The notes beneath the pieces are model-generated. The model did not search any database. It was not told where the DNA came from and was given only the letters and a program-made list of their open reading frames with translations. Of a DNA stretch of 37,779 bases, positions 1-6,574 are shown one piece after another. The stretch spans positions 8,215 to 45,993 of the forward strand of contig OKRD01000154.1 of NCBI GenBank assembly GCA_900290335.1, in the 5' to 3' direction. A program made the translations under genes and the position numbers. This DNA comes from Burkholderiales bacterium. GTDB taxonomy: Bacteria > Pseudomonadota > Gammaproteobacteria > Burkholderiales > Burkholderiaceae_F. How positions within the stretch are numbered: position 1 is the stretch's first letter; the number at the start of each line of letters is the position of its first letter.

Positions 1-15
1 CCGGTGCAAGCCGCT

Positions 16-507
16 TCAGACCCGCAGCACGCGTTCCCCGCGCCCGATGCCGGAGCTGCCGGTGCGCACGGTTTCCAGGATCGCCGAACGGTCCAGCGCC
101 CGCAGGAAGGCGTCGATCTTGCCGGTGTTGCCCGTGAGCTCGATCGTATAGGTCTTCTCGGTGACGTCGACGATGCGGCCTCGGAAGATGTCGGCCATGC
201 GCTTCATTTCGTCACGCTCCTTGCCCACCGCGCGTACCTTGATGAGCATGAGCTCGCGCTCGGTAAAGTCGGCCTCCGTCAGGTCGACCACCTTGACCAC
301 CTCGATCAAGCGGTTCAGGTGTTTGGTGATCTGTTCGACCACGTCGTCGGATCCCGCCGTGACAATCGTCATGCGCGAGAGCGAGACGTCCTCGGTGGGC
401 GCGACGGTCAAGGTCTCGATGTTGTACCCGCGGGCGGAAAAAAGACCGACCACGCGCGAGAGCGCTCCGGGCTCGTTCTCCAGCAGCACAGAAATGATAT
501 GGCGCAT
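16..507 (-). CDS. ilvH: Acetolactate synthase small (regulatory) subunit
   Basis: This is the regulatory subunit of acetohydroxyacid synthase, which activates the catalytic subunit and carries valine feedback inhibition in valine and isoleucine synthesis. The 163-residue product starts MRHIISVLLENEPGALSRV, a typical IlvH N-terminus and ACT domain (about residues 3-75). The C-terminal regulatory domain follows and the length is normal. I chose ATG at 507; a TTG 18 bases upstream overlaps the ilvB stop and would add six residues not typical of the family. It lies 14 bases behind ilvB in the same direction, so it is almost certainly co-transcribed and translationally coupled. ilvC would be expected just beyond the left edge, but this cannot be seen here. 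Confidence 0.95.
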   Translation of the reverse strand: MRHIISVLLENEPGALSRVVGLFSARGYNIETLTVAPTEDVSLSRMTIVTAGSDDVVEQITKHLNRLIEVVKVVDLTEADFTERELMLIKVRAVGKERDEMKRMADIFRGRIVDVTEKTYTIELTGNTGKIDAFLRALDRSAILETVRTGSSGIGRGERVLRV

Positions 508-521
508 CGGGCGGCTACCTA

Positions 522-2396
522 TCAAAGATCCTCGGCACCGAGAATCATCTCGGTCAAGCCCTGGCCGGCGCGCACCATGGGCCAGACGTTCTCGGTCGGA
601 TCGGTAATGAAATCCAGAAACACCAGCCGATCGCGCAGCGTGGTGAAGGCCTCGCGCAGCGCCGGCTCCACATCGGCCGGTTTCTCGATCCGCATGCCCA
701 CGTGGCCGTAGCTCTCGGCCAGGCGCACGAAGTCCGGGAGCGCATCAATATAGGACTCCGAGTAGCGGCCGCCGTACTCGAGCTCCTGCCACTGCCGCAC
801 CATGCCCAGGTAGCGATTGTTGAGGTTGATGATCTTGGGCGTGAAGCGGTACTGCTTGCAGGTCGACAGCTCCTGGATGTTCATCTGGATCGAGCCCTCG
901 CCGGTGATCACCGCGACCTGCGCCCCGGGGTTGGCCATCTGCACGCCCATGGCGTAGGGCAGGCCAACGCCCATCGTTCCAAGCCCCCCGGAATTGATCC
1001 AGCGGCGCGGCTTGTCAAAGCGGTAGAACTGCGCCGCCCACATCTGGTGCTGGCCGACGTCGGAGGTCACGAAGGCCTCGCCCTGCGTGATCTGCCAGAG
1101 CTGCTCGACGACGTACTGCGGCTTGAGCACCTTGGCATCGCGGTCGTACTTCAGACAGTCGCGCGCGCGCCACTGCTTGATCTGCTGCCACCATGGCGCC
1201 AGCACCTTGGGATCGGGGCGGGCGCCGAGGGCCTCGACCTGCGCCAGGATTTCGTTGAGAACCTCGCGCACGTCCCCGACGATGGGGACGTCGACCTTGA
1301 CGCGCTTGGAGATCGACGAAGGATCCACGTCGACGTGGATGATCTTGCGCGGGTTCTGGGCAAAGTGCTTTGGATTGCCGATCACCCGGTCATCGAAGCG
1401 GGCGCCCACCGCGAGCAGGACGTCGCAGTTTTGCATCGCCAGGTTGGCCTCGATGGTGCCGTGCATGCCCAGCATGCCAAGAAACTTCTCGTCCGAGGCC
1501 CGATATCCCCCGAGTCCCATGAGCGTGCTGGTGCACGGAAAGCCGAGCAGGTCGACTAGGCGGTTGAGCTGTCCTGAGGCGTTGGCCAGGATCACGCCGC
1601 CGCCGGTGTAGATCATCGGCCGCTGCGCCGCCAGGAGCAGCTGCACGGCCTTCTTGATCTGGCCGGTATGGCCCTTGACGATCGGGTTGTAGGAGCGCAT
1701 CTGCAGCTCGCGCGGGTAGGCAAAAGCGTGCCGCGCGATCGTGACGTCCTTGGGGATGTCCACTAGTACCGGGCCGGGCCGACCGCTGGCGGCAATGTGA
1801 AACGCCTTGCGTATGGTCAACGCGAGGTCGGCCACGTTCTTGACCAGGAAATTGTGCTTCACGCAGGGACGCGTAATGCCGACCGTGTCGCATTCCTGGA
1901 AGGCGTCCTGCCCGATCGCGTGCGTCGGAACCTGGCCGGAAATGATCACCAGCGGGATCGAATCCATGTAGGCGGTGGCAATGCCAGTGACCGCATTGGT
2001 GACCCCCGGACCGCTCGTCACCAGCGCCACACCGACCTTGTGGCTCGACCGCGAATAGGCGTCGGCCGCGTGCACCGCCGCCTGCTCGTGCCGCACCAGG
2101 ATGTGCTGGAAGTAGTCCTGCTTGAATATCTCGTCGTAGATGTACAGGACCGCGCCGCCCGGGTAGCCGAAGACGTGGCGCACGTCCTCTTCCTGCAGGC
2201 AGCGGACCACGATCTCGGCACCAGTAATCGGTTCACCGGAACGGGCCGAGGACGACGTCGATTCGGGACTGTTGGCGGTGCGGTTGGCGGCGCCCGCCAG
2301 GGGGTCGGCCTGGCGCGAAGACTCGGCGCGCAGCGACCGCGGGGATGCTTCCGTCGACTGGGGAACGGTTGCCTCGTCGTGGGCAAGAGATCTCAT
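522..2396 (-). CDS. ilvB: Acetolactate synthase large (catalytic) subunit
   Basis: This thiamine-diphosphate enzyme condenses two pyruvates, or pyruvate and 2-oxobutyrate, in branched-chain amino acid synthesis. The catalytic core begins near residue 56 (ITGAEIVVRCL). It contains the ThDP-activating glutamate region (LVRHEQAAVHAADAYSR), the FAD/central domain, and the ThDP/Mg motif, which reads GEGSIQM...NLNN. GEG in place of GDG is, as I recall, common in betaproteobacterial homologues. About 55 Ser/Ala-rich residues precede the core; such variable N-terminal tails occur in this lineage. ATG at 2396 is preferred over the adjacent TTG at 2399, since GAGAGGA lies just upstream. ilvH follows at once. 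Which isozyme this corresponds to (IlvB or IlvI) cannot be decided. Confidence 0.95.
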   Translation of the reverse strand: MRSLAHDEATVPQSTEASPRSLRAESSRQADPLAGAANRTANSPESTSSSARSGEPITGAEIVVRCLQEEDVRHVFGYPGGAVLYIYDEIFKQDYFQHILVRHEQAAVHAADAYSRSSHKVGVALVTSGPGVTNAVTGIATAYMDSIPLVIISGQVPTHAIGQDAFQECDTVGITRPCVKHNFLVKNVADLALTIRKAFHIAASGRPGPVLVDIPKDVTIARHAFAYPRELQMRSYNPIVKGHTGQIKKAVQLLLAAQRPMIYTGGGVILANASGQLNRLVDLLGFPCTSTLMGLGGYRASDEKFLGMLGMHGTIEANLAMQNCDVLLAVGARFDDRVIGNPKHFAQNPRKIIHVDVDPSSISKRVKVDVPIVGDVREVLNEILAQVEALGARPDPKVLAPWWQQIKQWRARDCLKYDRDAKVLKPQYVVEQLWQITQGEAFVTSDVGQHQMWAAQFYRFDKPRRWINSGGLGTMGVGLPYAMGVQMANPGAQVAVITGEGSIQMNIQELSTCKQYRFTPKIINLNNRYLGMVRQWQELEYGGRYSESYIDALPDFVRLAESYGHVGMRIEKPADVEPALREAFTTLRDRLVFLDFITDPTENVWPMVRAGQGLTEMILGAEDL

Positions 2397-2489
2397 CAAA
2401 TCCTCTCAAGGTCCTTCTGGAGATTGATCGGACGCCGTTCCATACCCGCTTATGGCGAGCGGTGCGGCGAAATCGCGGCTGAGTGGGCA

Positions 2490-2518
2490 AAGATAGCGCA
2501 GCGCATCAATTTTCGCAA
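2490..2518 (-). promoter_or_regulatory. Candidate sigma-70 promoter of ilvB-ilvH
   Basis: Reading the minus strand, TTGCGA (2513-2518) and TATCTT (2490-2495) are separated by 17 bases, each matching 4 of 6 consensus positions. It would give a leader of roughly 85 bases before the ilvB ATG. No leader peptide rich in Leu, Val or Ile with an attenuator was recognised. The call rests on pattern only. Confidence 0.4.
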
Positions 2519-2540
2519 ATTTATCGTTGTCGCCCCGGGC

Positions 2541-2557
2541 GCCGGCACGGTGCCGGC
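2541..2557. repeat. Inverted repeat between ilvB and the sigma factor gene
   Basis: GCCGGCAC (2541-2548) and GTGCCGGC (2550-2557) are perfect 8-base arms around one base. The dyad sits just upstream of the candidate ilvB promoter in a divergent intergenic region, so it could be an operator. It could also be chance in GC-rich DNA. No T-run follows on either strand, so it is not an intrinsic terminator. Confidence 0.4.
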
Positions 2558-2596
2558 CGCCTGTTACGTTCTGATACGATTGCCCGCCGATTCGCG

Positions 2597-2618
2597 GGGC
2601 GCTGCCCAAGCAGCGCCC
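2597..2618. repeat. Stem-loop upstream of the ECF sigma factor gene
   Basis: GGGCGCTGC (2597-2605) and GCAGCGCCC (2610-2618) form a perfect 9-bp stem with a CCAA loop. It ends 32 bases before the ATG of the sigma factor gene, so it is probably in that gene's leader or promoter. Role unknown; with the dyad at 2541 it is the main structured element in this 254-base divergent gap. Confidence 0.45.
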
Positions 2619-2650
2619 GCCTGGCTGCTTCGGCGAGCACAACCTGATCC

Positions 2651-3214
2651 ATGGCGACCCGCGCAGAACTATCGGAATTCCTAGCTGGAGCGGAACGGCG
2701 TGCCTACAAACAGGCGCTGTTCGCGGTTCGTGACCAGGACAATGCCCTGGACATCGTCCAGGATTCCATGTGCAAGTTGTCCGAAAACTACGGTCAGCGC
2801 CCGGCGCACGAATTGCCGCTGCTGTTCACCCGGATCGTGCAAAATACCATTCACGACTTTTTTCGCCGCCAAAAGGTGCGGTCGACGTGGATTACGCTGT
2901 TTTCCGCGCTTTCCTCGTCCGATTCCGACGACAGCGATCCGCTGGAATCGCTGGAGGCCAGGCCCGGGTCCCCGGCGGCGGAAAGCGCCGCCGACCTGGT
3001 GGAGCGGGACCAGGTCGTGCGGATCATCGAACAGGAGGTTTCACGGCTGCCGGCACGTCAACGGGAAGCCTTCCTGCTGCGTTATTGGGAAGATCTCGAC
3101 GTTGCCGAAACGGCGGCGTCGATGAAGTGCTCGGAAGGCAGTGTAAAGACCCACTGCTCGCGGGCGACGCAGGCGCTTGCCAAGGCTTTGCGCGCCCGGG
3201 GTATCGAACTATGA
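2651..3214 (+). CDS. RNA polymerase sigma factor, ECF (RpoE-like) type
   Basis: A 187-residue ECF-class sigma factor. Region 2 lies at about residues 10-75 (DNALDIVQDSMCKL, then LFTRIVQNTIHDFFRRQKV, the -10 recognition part). An acidic, Ser-rich linker follows (about 85-115). Region 4 with its helix-turn-helix is at about 125-180 (LPARQREAFLLRYWED...SVKTHCSRA). The stop codon overlaps the ATG of the DUF3619 gene (ATGA), implying coupled translation. A sigma factor followed by a single-pass membrane protein and a secreted protein suggests envelope-linked control, with the DUF3619 product as candidate anti-sigma factor; that role is inference. This gene trio upstream of ilvB is, as I recall, conserved in Burkholderiales. 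Confidence 0.9.
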   Translation: MATRAELSEFLAGAERRAYKQALFAVRDQDNALDIVQDSMCKLSENYGQRPAHELPLLFTRIVQNTIHDFFRRQKVRSTWITLFSALSSSDSDDSDPLESLEARPGSPAAESAADLVERDQVVRIIEQEVSRLPARQREAFLLRYWEDLDVAETAASMKCSEGSVKTHCSRATQALAKALRARGIEL

Positions 3215-3624
3215 ACGAAGCCGAATTCGCCTATCGCATCCGCCAAGCTCTCGACGAAAGCACCGACCGCCTCGATTACACGGTCAGCTTGCGTCTGCAG
3301 AAGGCGCGCCAGCTGGCCCTGGAACGCAACGTGGCGCGAGCGTCTGCGCCGGTCTGGGTTCCCGCCTTGCAGCTATCGCCGGCCGACAGCGCTGCGGCGC
3401 TGGGGGGAGGCTCGCGCGGTTCGGCATGGCTGCTGCGCATTGGCCTGGCGGCTCCTCTCGTGGCACTGGCCCTGGGGATCGTCGGCATCAAAGAGTGGCA
3501 GAGCGACCAGATGGTTGCCGAGGTCGCCGACATCGATTTCGCGGTCCTGCTCGACGACACACCGATCGACACCTATGCACACCAGGGATTTGGCGTATAC
3601 CTGCGTGAAGAAAACGGTATGTGA
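3211..3624 (+). CDS. DUF3619 family membrane protein (possible anti-sigma factor)
   Basis: The product is 137 residues starting MNEAEFAYRIRQALDES, with ATG overlapping the sigma factor stop. The N-terminal about 65 residues are soluble and charged. One membrane span follows at about 70-93 (WLLRIGLAAPLVALALGI), then a short C-terminal part with the segment AVLLDDTPIDTYAHQGF. The sequence fits the betaproteobacterial DUF3619 family. The topology (cytoplasmic N-terminus, one span, small outer domain) and coupling to an ECF sigma gene resemble anti-sigma factors. No zinc-binding HxxxCxxC motif of classic ZAS anti-sigma factors is present, so that function is only a hypothesis. Confidence 0.8.
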   Translation: MNEAEFAYRIRQALDESTDRLDYTVSLRLQKARQLALERNVARASAPVWVPALQLSPADSAAALGGGSRGSAWLLRIGLAAPLVALALGIVGIKEWQSDQMVAEVADIDFAVLLDDTPIDTYAHQGFGVYLREENGM

Positions 3625-3630
3625 TCGCTC

Positions 3631-4236
3631 GTGACCGCGATAGGCCCCATGCTGCGAATGCTCGTCGCCGGCGGTTTGCTGGGCTTTGCCGCCGTGGCGG
3701 GCTCGGTCGGCATGCAGCCCACCGAAGCGAGCAAGGCCGCGGCCTCCCATACCGCCGGCAAGCACACCAGCCCGACGTGGGCGCAACTCAATGCCGAACA
3801 GCGCGAGGCGCTGTCGCCGCTTGCCGGTGACTGGGACAAGTTCGACGACACGCGCAAGAAGAAGTGGCTCGACATCGCCGTGCACTACAAGAATCTCTCG
3901 CCCGACGGCCAACAGCGGATGCACGAACGCATGCCGGATCTGGCCAAACTGACCCCCGAGCAGCGGACGCGGGCACGCGAGAACTTCAAGAAGGCCTACG
4001 CCCTGCCGCCGGAGCAGAGGCGCACCCTTACGCAGCAGTTCCAGGACCTGCCGGAGGAGAAAAAACGCGAGCTCGCGGAACTGTCCAAGAAAAAGCCCGA
4101 TCCCCCGCCCAGGCGTCCGGCCGCAGCGCCCAAGGCCGCCGCGGCCCATCCCGGGGCGGCCAAGGTCGACTCCAACCCGGACGGCGCCAACCCAGCGCCG
4201 GTGGCCGCCGGCAGCGGCGCCGGCGCCGGTCATTGA
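3631..4236 (+). CDS. DUF3106 family secreted protein
   Basis: A 201-residue exported protein. The start is GTG at 3631, or ATG at 3649 giving MLRMLVAGGLLGFAAVAG, a normal signal peptide. The mature part is mostly helical with repeated W/L-LxPEQR units (WAQLNAEQREALSPLAGDWDK, LTPEQRTRARENF, LPPEQRRTLTQQF), the DUF3106 signature. These spaced LxxEQR motifs resemble periplasmic stress chaperones of the Spy/CpxP type, which is only a likeness. The tail (about 145-201) is low-complexity Pro/Ala/Gly. It lies six bases behind the DUF3619 gene in the same operon, which suggests a periplasmic product tied to the sigma factor response. Confidence 0.8.
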   Translation: MTAIGPMLRMLVAGGLLGFAAVAGSVGMQPTEASKAAASHTAGKHTSPTWAQLNAEQREALSPLAGDWDKFDDTRKKKWLDIAVHYKNLSPDGQQRMHERMPDLAKLTPEQRTRARENFKKAYALPPEQRRTLTQQFQDLPEEKKRELAELSKKKPDPPPRRPAAAPKAAAAHPGAAKVDSNPDGANPAPVAAGSGAGAGH

Positions 4237-4276
4237 GGCGACCGCCCCCCAACCCTGCGCTTTCACGGTGCGTCCA

Positions 4277-4546
4277 ATGCCTACCAACGATGCGACACTG
4301 CAGTCCGAATTTGACCAGGCCGTGGCCCGGTCCAAGACCCTGAAGCAACGCCCGGACAATGCCAGCTTGCTCAAGCTCTATGCGCTCTACAAGCAGGCCA
4401 CGGAAGGCGACGTCGCCGGCGCCCGGCCCGGGGCGATCGACTTCGTCGGGCTAGCCAAATGGAAGGCCCGCGAGGAGCTGCTCGGGGTCAGCGCCACCCA
4501 GGCGATGCGGCGCTACGTCGCCTTGGTAGCGGAGCTCGAAGACTAG
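4277..4546 (+). CDS. Acyl-CoA-binding protein (ACBP)
   Basis: A small protein of 89 residues that covers nearly the whole ACBP fold, four helices binding long-chain acyl-CoA. Family marks are LLKLYALYKQATEGDV (helix 2), ARPGAIDFVGLAKWKAR (helix 3, with the Lys-Trp that contacts the acyl-CoA) and a final helix AMRRYVALVAELE. I used ATG at 4277; a GTG nine bases upstream is possible. ACBPs are common in eukaryotes and patchy in bacteria. A role in buffering acyl-CoA for lipid or PHA metabolism fits the nearby PHA genes but is inferred. It converges with the PHA-granule gene, leaving only 10 bases between the stops. Confidence 0.9.
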   Translation: MPTNDATLQSEFDQAVARSKTLKQRPDNASLLKLYALYKQATEGDVAGARPGAIDFVGLAKWKAREELLGVSATQAMRRYVALVAELED

Positions 4547-4556
4547 GGCGATCGCC

Positions 4557-4841
4557 TTACTTGTTCTGCGCCAGCACCTCTTCGAGGCGCCGGCCGATGC
4601 TCTGCTCGATGGAGTTCTTGAATGCCTTGAGCAGGAATCCCAGGTGTATCTCCAAGGCGATCTGGCTCGGGCTCACCTCGATCCAGCCTCGCACGCCACC
4701 GCGCTGAAAGTGCAAGGTGTTGCCCTTCCAGTGACTCGTTAGCGCGTACTCGCGCGCCAGATCCTCGGCGGCGGCCTGCGCCGCGGCCTTGGCCCGACTC
4801 ACCGGCAGGCCATGCGCACGCGCAATTCGAATGTCGGCCAT
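4557..4841 (-). CDS. Polyhydroxyalkanoic acid system family protein
   Basis: The 94-residue product starts MADIRIARAHGLPVSRAKAAA and has the layout of the PHA_gran_rgn family: an N-terminal helix and a sheet region (WKGNTLHFQRGGVRGWIEV), then a helix with LGFLLKAFKNSIEQSI and a C-terminal Arg/Glu-rich helix. Members are found near PHA granule genes and are suspected of regulating or binding granules; no enzyme activity is known to me. ATG at 4841 fits the family start; the frame is open upstream to 4904. It lies 129 bases downstream of the hydroxyacid dehydrogenase on the same strand. The phaZ depolymerase nearby supports a PHA-storing organism. Confidence 0.85.
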   Translation of the reverse strand: MADIRIARAHGLPVSRAKAAAQAAAEDLAREYALTSHWKGNTLHFQRGGVRGWIEVSPSQIALEIHLGFLLKAFKNSIEQSIGRRLEEVLAQNK

Positions 4842-4970
4842 GGACGATCGCAATTCCGTTGAAAAGACCAAAGTCGTACGGCGCTGGCGGCGCAGACCCG
4901 CCATCGGCGCCGATTTTACTTCGCCGGCGAGTGCCGGCGCGAGCTAAATTGTGCGCCATTGGCGGGTCAA

Positions 4971-6011
4971 TCACCCGGCCGCCGGAGCGGCGCAGCGGCG
5001 CGACGCCCATACCTCGCCGTTTACCAGGGCGCGCGGGCGCCGGCCCTGCAGCACGTCGGCGAGGTTCTCGATGGCCAGGCGCACCATGGCACGGCGCGCC
5101 GTGGCGGTGGCCGAGCCGATGTGCGGCGTGAGCACCACATTGTCCAGTGCCAGCAGTGCCGGGTGGATGTGCGGCTCGTTTTCCATCACGTCCAGGCCGG
5201 CCGCAGCCGGGCAGCCGGCACGCAGCGCCTGCGCCAGGGCGGCGTCGTCGACGATGCCGCCGCGGGCGATATTTATCAGCACCGAGCCGGGCTTCATCTG
5301 GGCGAGCTCGGCGGTGCCGATCAGGTGATGCGTCGCCGCACTATAGGGTACGAGCAGCACCAGGAAGTCGGCATCGCGCAGCAGCTGCGGGCGCTCGACC
5401 CACCGGGCCTGTTCCGGCGCCGCACCCGGCACGGCTTGCGCGGGCAAGGCATGGCGATTGTGATAGATCACGCGCATGGAAAACCCTTGGGCACGGCGGG
5501 CGATTGCCTGGCCGATGCGACCCATGCCAAGGATCCCCAGCGTGGCCCCGCAGACGTCGGCGCCCAGAAACGCGTCGTAGGCGAACCGCTCCCAGCGCCC
5601 GGCCCGCGTCCAGCGATCGGCTTCCACCACCCGGCGGGCCGCCGCCAACAGCAGCGCCCAGGCGTGGTCCGCGGTCGCTTCCGTGAGCACGTCGGGCGTG
5701 TTGGTCGCGACAATGCCGGCGCGCGTGCACGCCGCCACATCGATGTTGTTAAAGCCCACCGCGATATTGCTGATGACGCACAGGCGCGGACATCGTGCCA
5801 GCACCTGGGCATCGATCTGCCGCACGGGGTCGGTGAGCAGCGCGTCGGCAGCCGACAGGCGCGCCAGCAGCTCCTCGGTCGTCCAGTTCGCATCGTCCTG
5901 GTTGTCCAGCACCTCATAGTCCCGGCGCAATTGCTGCGCCAGGTCCGGGAAGATTCGCCGTGTTACGACCACTCGCGGCCGGTTACCGGTGTCCGCGCCC
6001 GTTACCGCCAT
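4971..6011 (-). CDS. D-2-hydroxyacid dehydrogenase (glyoxylate/hydroxypyruvate reductase-like)
   Basis: An NAD(P)-dependent oxidoreductase of 346 residues. The Rossmann motif [15 protein letters not shown] is in the middle. The catalytic trio is present: Arg in INIARGG, Glu in MENEP and His in TPHIGS. The N-terminal substrate-binding part includes [11 protein letters not shown]. This pattern is closest to glyoxylate/hydroxypyruvate reductases, but substrate choice among phosphoglycerate, glyoxylate and other 2-oxo acids cannot be read from the sequence. ATG at 6011 has GGAGG seven bases upstream. The open frame reaches back to 6458, but that part lies antisense to fdxA and is not coding. The gene diverges from fdxA. 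Confidence 0.9.
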   Translation of the reverse strand: MAVTGADTGNRPRVVVTRRIFPDLAQQLRRDYEVLDNQDDANWTTEELLARLSAADALLTDPVRQIDAQVLARCPRLCVISNIAVGFNNIDVAACTRAGIVATNTPDVLTEATADHAWALLLAAARRVVEADRWTRAGRWERFAYDAFLGADVCGATLGILGMGRIGQAIARRAQGFSMRVIYHNRHALPAQAVPGAAPEQARWVERPQLLRDADFLVLLVPYSAATHHLIGTAELAQMKPGSVLINIARGGIVDDAALAQALRAGCPAAAGLDVMENEPHIHPALLALDNVVLTPHIGSATATARRAMVRLAIENLADVLQGRRPRALVNGEVWASRRCAAPAAG

Positions 6012-6138
6012 CGCTGCCTCCGTCACGCCGCGCCCCCATCGGGCGCGGACAAATGGTACGGTGGATCGGTCCCCGGCGAGAAGGTGCCCCTGGCGGCGGC
6101 CGCTGCCCCAACGCCCGGCCGCGTTCCCCAGCAAGGGT

Positions 6139-6170
6139 TTGACGCACTGCGGTACTATCAGTGGTGTCAA
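6139..6170. repeat. Inverted repeat (operator-like or leader stem) before fdxA
   Basis: TTGAC-G-CACTG (6139-6149) faces CAGTG-GT-GTCAA (6159-6170) across a 9-base centre. Ten bases pair, with a small bulge in each arm. It ends 24 bases before the fdxA ATG. In this divergent 183-base gap it could be a regulator site or a stem in the fdxA leader. No known regulator consensus was recognised. Confidence 0.45.
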
Positions 6171-6194
6171 CGTTTTTGCGCTGGATCCTTGCTG

Positions 6195-6518
6195 ATGACC
6201 CACGTCGTTACGGAATCTTGCATTCGCTGCAAGTACACCGATTGCGTCGATGTCTGCCCGGTTGATTGCTTTCGCGAGGGGCCGAACTTCCTGACCATCG
6301 ATCCGGACGAGTGCATCGACTGCGCGGTCTGCATTCCCGAGTGTCCGGTCAACGCGATCTACCCGGAGGAGGACGTGCCGGCGGATCAGCAGCATTTCAT
6401 CGCGCTGAACGCGGAGCTGGCCAAGCAATGGCCGTCGATCACGCGTATGAAACCGCATCCTACGGACGCGGATGAATGGAAAGACGTCAAGGTAAAGTTG
6501 CAGTACCTCAAGCGCTGA
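6195..6518 (+). CDS. fdxA: Ferredoxin, 7Fe-8S type
   Basis: A 107-residue low-potential electron carrier of the FdxA family. The first cluster motif is [14 protein letters not shown]; this spacing usually holds a [3Fe-4S] cluster. The second is [12 protein letters not shown], a normal [4Fe-4S] binding motif whose partner Cys comes from the first half. The long C-terminal extension (about 60-107, ending [10 protein letters not shown]) is typical of proteobacterial FdxA. ATG at 6195 gives the standard [12 protein letters not shown] start. The ribosome-binding site is weak (GGATCC). Its redox partners are not evident from the neighbours. Confidence 0.95.
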   Translation: MTHVVTESCIRCKYTDCVDVCPVDCFREGPNFLTIDPDECIDCAVCIPECPVNAIYPEEDVPADQQHFIALNAELAKQWPSITRMKPHPTDADEWKDVKVKLQYLKR

Positions 6519-6522
6519 TTCG

Positions 6523-6547
6523 GCCGGCCTGTTGACGATTGGCCGGC
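6523..6547. repeat. Inverted repeat between fdxA and phaZ
   Basis: GCCGGCC (6523-6529) and GGCCGGC (6541-6547) are perfect 7-base arms around 11 bases, directly after the fdxA stop. There is no following T-run, so it is not a clear terminator. It could act as an mRNA 3' end stabiliser or be chance. Confidence 0.3.
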
Positions 6548-6574
6548 AGAGCGAGCGAGGGAACGGAGGTCGAT

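Noticed and set aside
890-905. GEG instead of GDG in the IlvB ThDP motif as a possible inactivating change
   Set aside because: As I recall, this form is normal in betaproteobacterial acetolactate synthases, and all other motifs are intact.
4547-4556. Perfect palindrome GGCGATCGCC filling the gap between convergent ACBP and PHA-system genes
   Set aside because: A bidirectional terminator needs a loop and T-run; this has neither, and such 10-mers are frequent in GC-rich DNA.
6139-6158. Sigma-70 promoter TTGACG ... TACTAT before fdxA
   Set aside because: The two boxes are only eight bases apart, far too close for a sigma-70 promoter; the TTGAC belongs to the inverted repeat.
6012-6458. N-terminal extension of the D-2-hydroxyacid dehydrogenase
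   Set aside because: It would run antisense through fdxA, and a good ATG with GGAGG exists at 6011.
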